Part shown: piece by piece, positions 40,531-42,296 of the stretch
How the letters are laid out: the number at the start of each line of letters is the position of its first letter
How positions within the stretch are numbered: the stretch's first letter is position 1
NCBI RefSeq assembly: GCF_013385175.1
Contig: NZ_JABZEO010000022.1
Location: 1-42,296 of the forward strand
Direction: 5' to 3'
From: Allochromatium humboldtianum
Lineage (GTDB): Bacteria; Pseudomonadota; Gammaproteobacteria; Chromatiales; Chromatiaceae
Length of the DNA: 42,296 nt
Made by a program: the position numbers and the translations under genes
Notes under the pieces: model-generated
Databases searched by the model: none
Seen by the model: only the letters and a program-made list of their open reading frames with translations
Told to the model about the DNA's origin: nothing

Positions 40531-42273
40531 TCAGGCCGATAGCCCCTCGATCATGGTCAGAATGCGATCCGTGCAGCGTTTCAGGTCGGCATCGATGTCG
40601 GCCAGCGGGCGTGGCGGCTCGAAGACGTAGAAATGCCGGTTGAAGGGGATCTCATAGCCGACCTTGGTCTTGTCGTGATCGATCCAGGCATCCGGGGCAT
40701 GGGGTAACACCTCGCGCTGGAAGTAGGTCTCCACGTCTTCGACCAGCGGGACATTCTCGGTGTCGCGCCGACTGGTATCCGGTTGCGGCTTGCCCTTCTG
40801 CTTGCCCTTGATGCCAAGCACGATGTTCCCGGCTTCGTCCCGCAGCGGGCGCTCGACAGTGATGGTGCGATAGCCGAAGTCGCTGTTCTTGAACAGGCGT
40901 GAGATCGGCTTCTTGCCGTCGTATGCCTCACGGCACTCACCAAACAGTCGGGTGATCTCAGCGATGTGCGCGTCCGAGAGTTCCTTGCGCTTGGACCCCA
41001 GACTCTTGCGCATCTTCTGCCACAACCCGCTGGCATCGATCAACTGGACCAGACCCCGGCGATGCTCGGGCTTGCGGTTGGAGAGAATCCAGACATAGGT
41101 CGAGATCCCGGTGTTGTAGAACATATCCGTGGGCAAGCCGATGATCGCCTCCACCAGATCGTTTTCCAGCACATAGCGACGGATCTCACTCTCACCCGAT
41201 CCGGCCCCACCCGTGAACAGCGGCGAGCCGTTGAGGACGATCCCCAACCGGCTCCCTCCATCAATAGCGGGTCGCATTTTGGAGATCAGATGCAGCAGGA
41301 ACAGCAGTGATCCGTCCGAGACACGCGGCAATCCAGGACCGAAGCGTCCGCTGAAGCCCTGGGTCTCATGTTCCTGGCGGATCGCCTTCTCGACCTTCTT
41401 CCACTCCACCCCGAACGGCGGATTGGACAGCATGTAGTCGAAGGTGCGCTGCGGGTGTCCATCTTCAGAGAAGGTGTTGCCGAAGACGATGTTGGCGACA
41501 TCCTGCCCCTTGATGAGCATGTCAGCCTTGCAGATGGCGTAAGACTCCGGATTGAGTTCCTGACCGAACATGGTCAGTCGCGCCTCCGGGTTGTGTTCCT
41601 CCAGATATTCCCCGGCCACGGATAGCATTCCACCGGTGCCTGCCGTGGGGTCGTAGAGGGTGCGCACCACGCCGGGTTTGGCCAGTACCGCGTCATCTTC
41701 GATGAACAGCAGGTTCACCATCAAGCGGATGACTTCACGCGGAGTGAAGTGTTCACCGGCGGTTTCGTTGGAGAGTTCCGCAAACTTTCGGATCAGTTCC
41801 TCGAACACCAGACCCATCTGGCTGTTACTGACCCGGTTTGGGTGCAAGTCCACCTGAGCGAAGCGTTCAGTCACTTGATACAGCAGGTTGGTTTTGGCGA
41901 GGCGGTCAATCTGGGTCTGGACGTCGAACTGCTCGAAGATGTCGCGGACATCGTCCGAGAATCCGTGCAGATAGGACAACAGGTTGGCCTTGATGTGGTC
42001 CGGATCGCCCAGGAGTTTCTTCATGTCCAGGGGCGAGACGTTGTAGAAGCTCTGACCGGACACGCGCAGCAGGAAGAGTTCGGGGTTCACCCCCATTTGC
42101 CGTCGGGCTTTCTCTTCGGCCAGCACCGCGTCTTTGGTGGCCTCCAAGACGCAATCCAGACGGCGCAGTACGGTGAAGGGCAGGATGACCTTACCGTAGT
42201 CGGATTGCTTGTAATCGCCCCGCAGCAGGTCGGCCACCGACCAGATCAGGGCAGAAAGATTCGTCTGATTCAT
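40531..42273 (-). CDS. hsdM: Type I DNA methyltransferase subunit M
   Basis: 580 residues. N-terminal HsdM helical domain; SAM-binding motif [10 protein letters not shown] (about 205-213) and catalytic motif IV NPPFG (about 281-285) of an N6-adenine methylase. With HsdS it modifies the site that HsdR guards. First gene of the hsdM-antitoxin-hsdS-vapB-vapC-hsdR operon; the promoter lies beyond the window edge. Confidence 0.96.
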   Translation of the reverse strand: MNQTNLSALIWSVADLLRGDYKQSDYGKVILPFTVLRRLDCVLEATKDAVLAEEKARRQMGVNPELFLLRVSGQSFYNVSPLDMKKLLGDPDHIKANLLSYLHGFSDDVRDIFEQFDVQTQIDRLAKTNLLYQVTERFAQVDLHPNRVSNSQMGLVFEELIRKFAELSNETAGEHFTPREVIRLMVNLLFIEDDAVLAKPGVVRTLYDPTAGTGGMLSVAGEYLEEHNPEARLTMFGQELNPESYAICKADMLIKGQDVANIVFGNTFSEDGHPQRTFDYMLSNPPFGVEWKKVEKAIRQEHETQGFSGRFGPGLPRVSDGSLLFLLHLISKMRPAIDGGSRLGIVLNGSPLFTGGAGSGESEIRRYVLENDLVEAIIGLPTDMFYNTGISTYVWILSNRKPEHRRGLVQLIDASGLWQKMRKSLGSKRKELSDAHIAEITRLFGECREAYDGKKPISRLFKNSDFGYRTITVERPLRDEAGNIVLGIKGKQKGKPQPDTSRRDTENVPLVEDVETYFQREVLPHAPDAWIDHDKTKVGYEIPFNRHFYVFEPPRPLADIDADLKRCTDRILTMIEGLSA

Positions 42274-42296
42274 GCGTCCTTGGTTCCTGCTCTTGG

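Overview
The window looks like part of a plasmid or chromid from a gammaproteobacterium. It carries an iteron-type origin with a Rep_3-like initiator, a ParA partition locus, a KfrA-like coiled-coil DNA-binding protein, a serine recombinase, an H-NS-like protein and several toxin-antitoxin pairs. It also has a bet/exo-type recombination module of the kind known from SXT/R391 elements and IncA/C plasmids. The species cannot be fixed from sequence alone. No tRNA, rRNA, CRISPR array or intact insertion sequence was seen.

Layout. 1-2.4 kb: two VapBC-type modules on the minus strand, one preceded by a WGR-domain gene, with a truncated antitoxin copy between them. 2.0-4.3 kb: RHH-like partition partner, ParA, AT-rich repeats, Rep and the origin (four 22-bp iterons plus two DnaA boxes). 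4.6 kb: a small Cys-rich lipoprotein. 5.6-10.7 kb: a plus-strand operon with three dynamin-like GTPases, a YkgJ-type Cys-cluster protein and a membrane/coiled-coil protein. 11-12.7 kb: divergent kfrA-like and resolvase genes. 13.1-16.2 kb: a second operon (glycine-zipper membrane protein, large coiled-coil membrane protein, second YkgJ-type protein) that mirrors the first without GTPases. 16.2-19.9 kb: exported proteins, two sharing a C-terminal module. 20.1-27.7 kb: leftward module (zinc-ribbon/glycine-zipper protein, 85-aa protein with an SSB-like tail, Bet, YqaJ exonuclease, MoxR/CobS-type ATPase, WGR protein, DUF3150, CobT-like VWA protein, RadC). 28-33 kb: AT-rich spacer with 34-bp tandem repeats, two micro-ORFs and three Gp2/YagK-YfjJ-like paralogues. 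32.9-34.8 kb: tandem nuclease-like paralogues and an H-NS-like gene. 35.1-42.3 kb: type I restriction-modification operon hsdM-orphan antitoxin-hsdS-vapB-vapC-hsdR.

How it fits together. Replication, partition, addiction and restriction functions keep the replicon; the Bet/exonuclease module repairs or recombines it. The most promising uncharacterised system is the pair of membrane-associated operons at 5.6-10.7 and 13.1-16.2 kb, which both contain a small Cys-cluster YkgJ-type protein next to membrane or coiled-coil partners, one of them with three dynamin-family GTPases. Membrane remodelling or phage defence is a reasonable hypothesis, not something the sequence proves.
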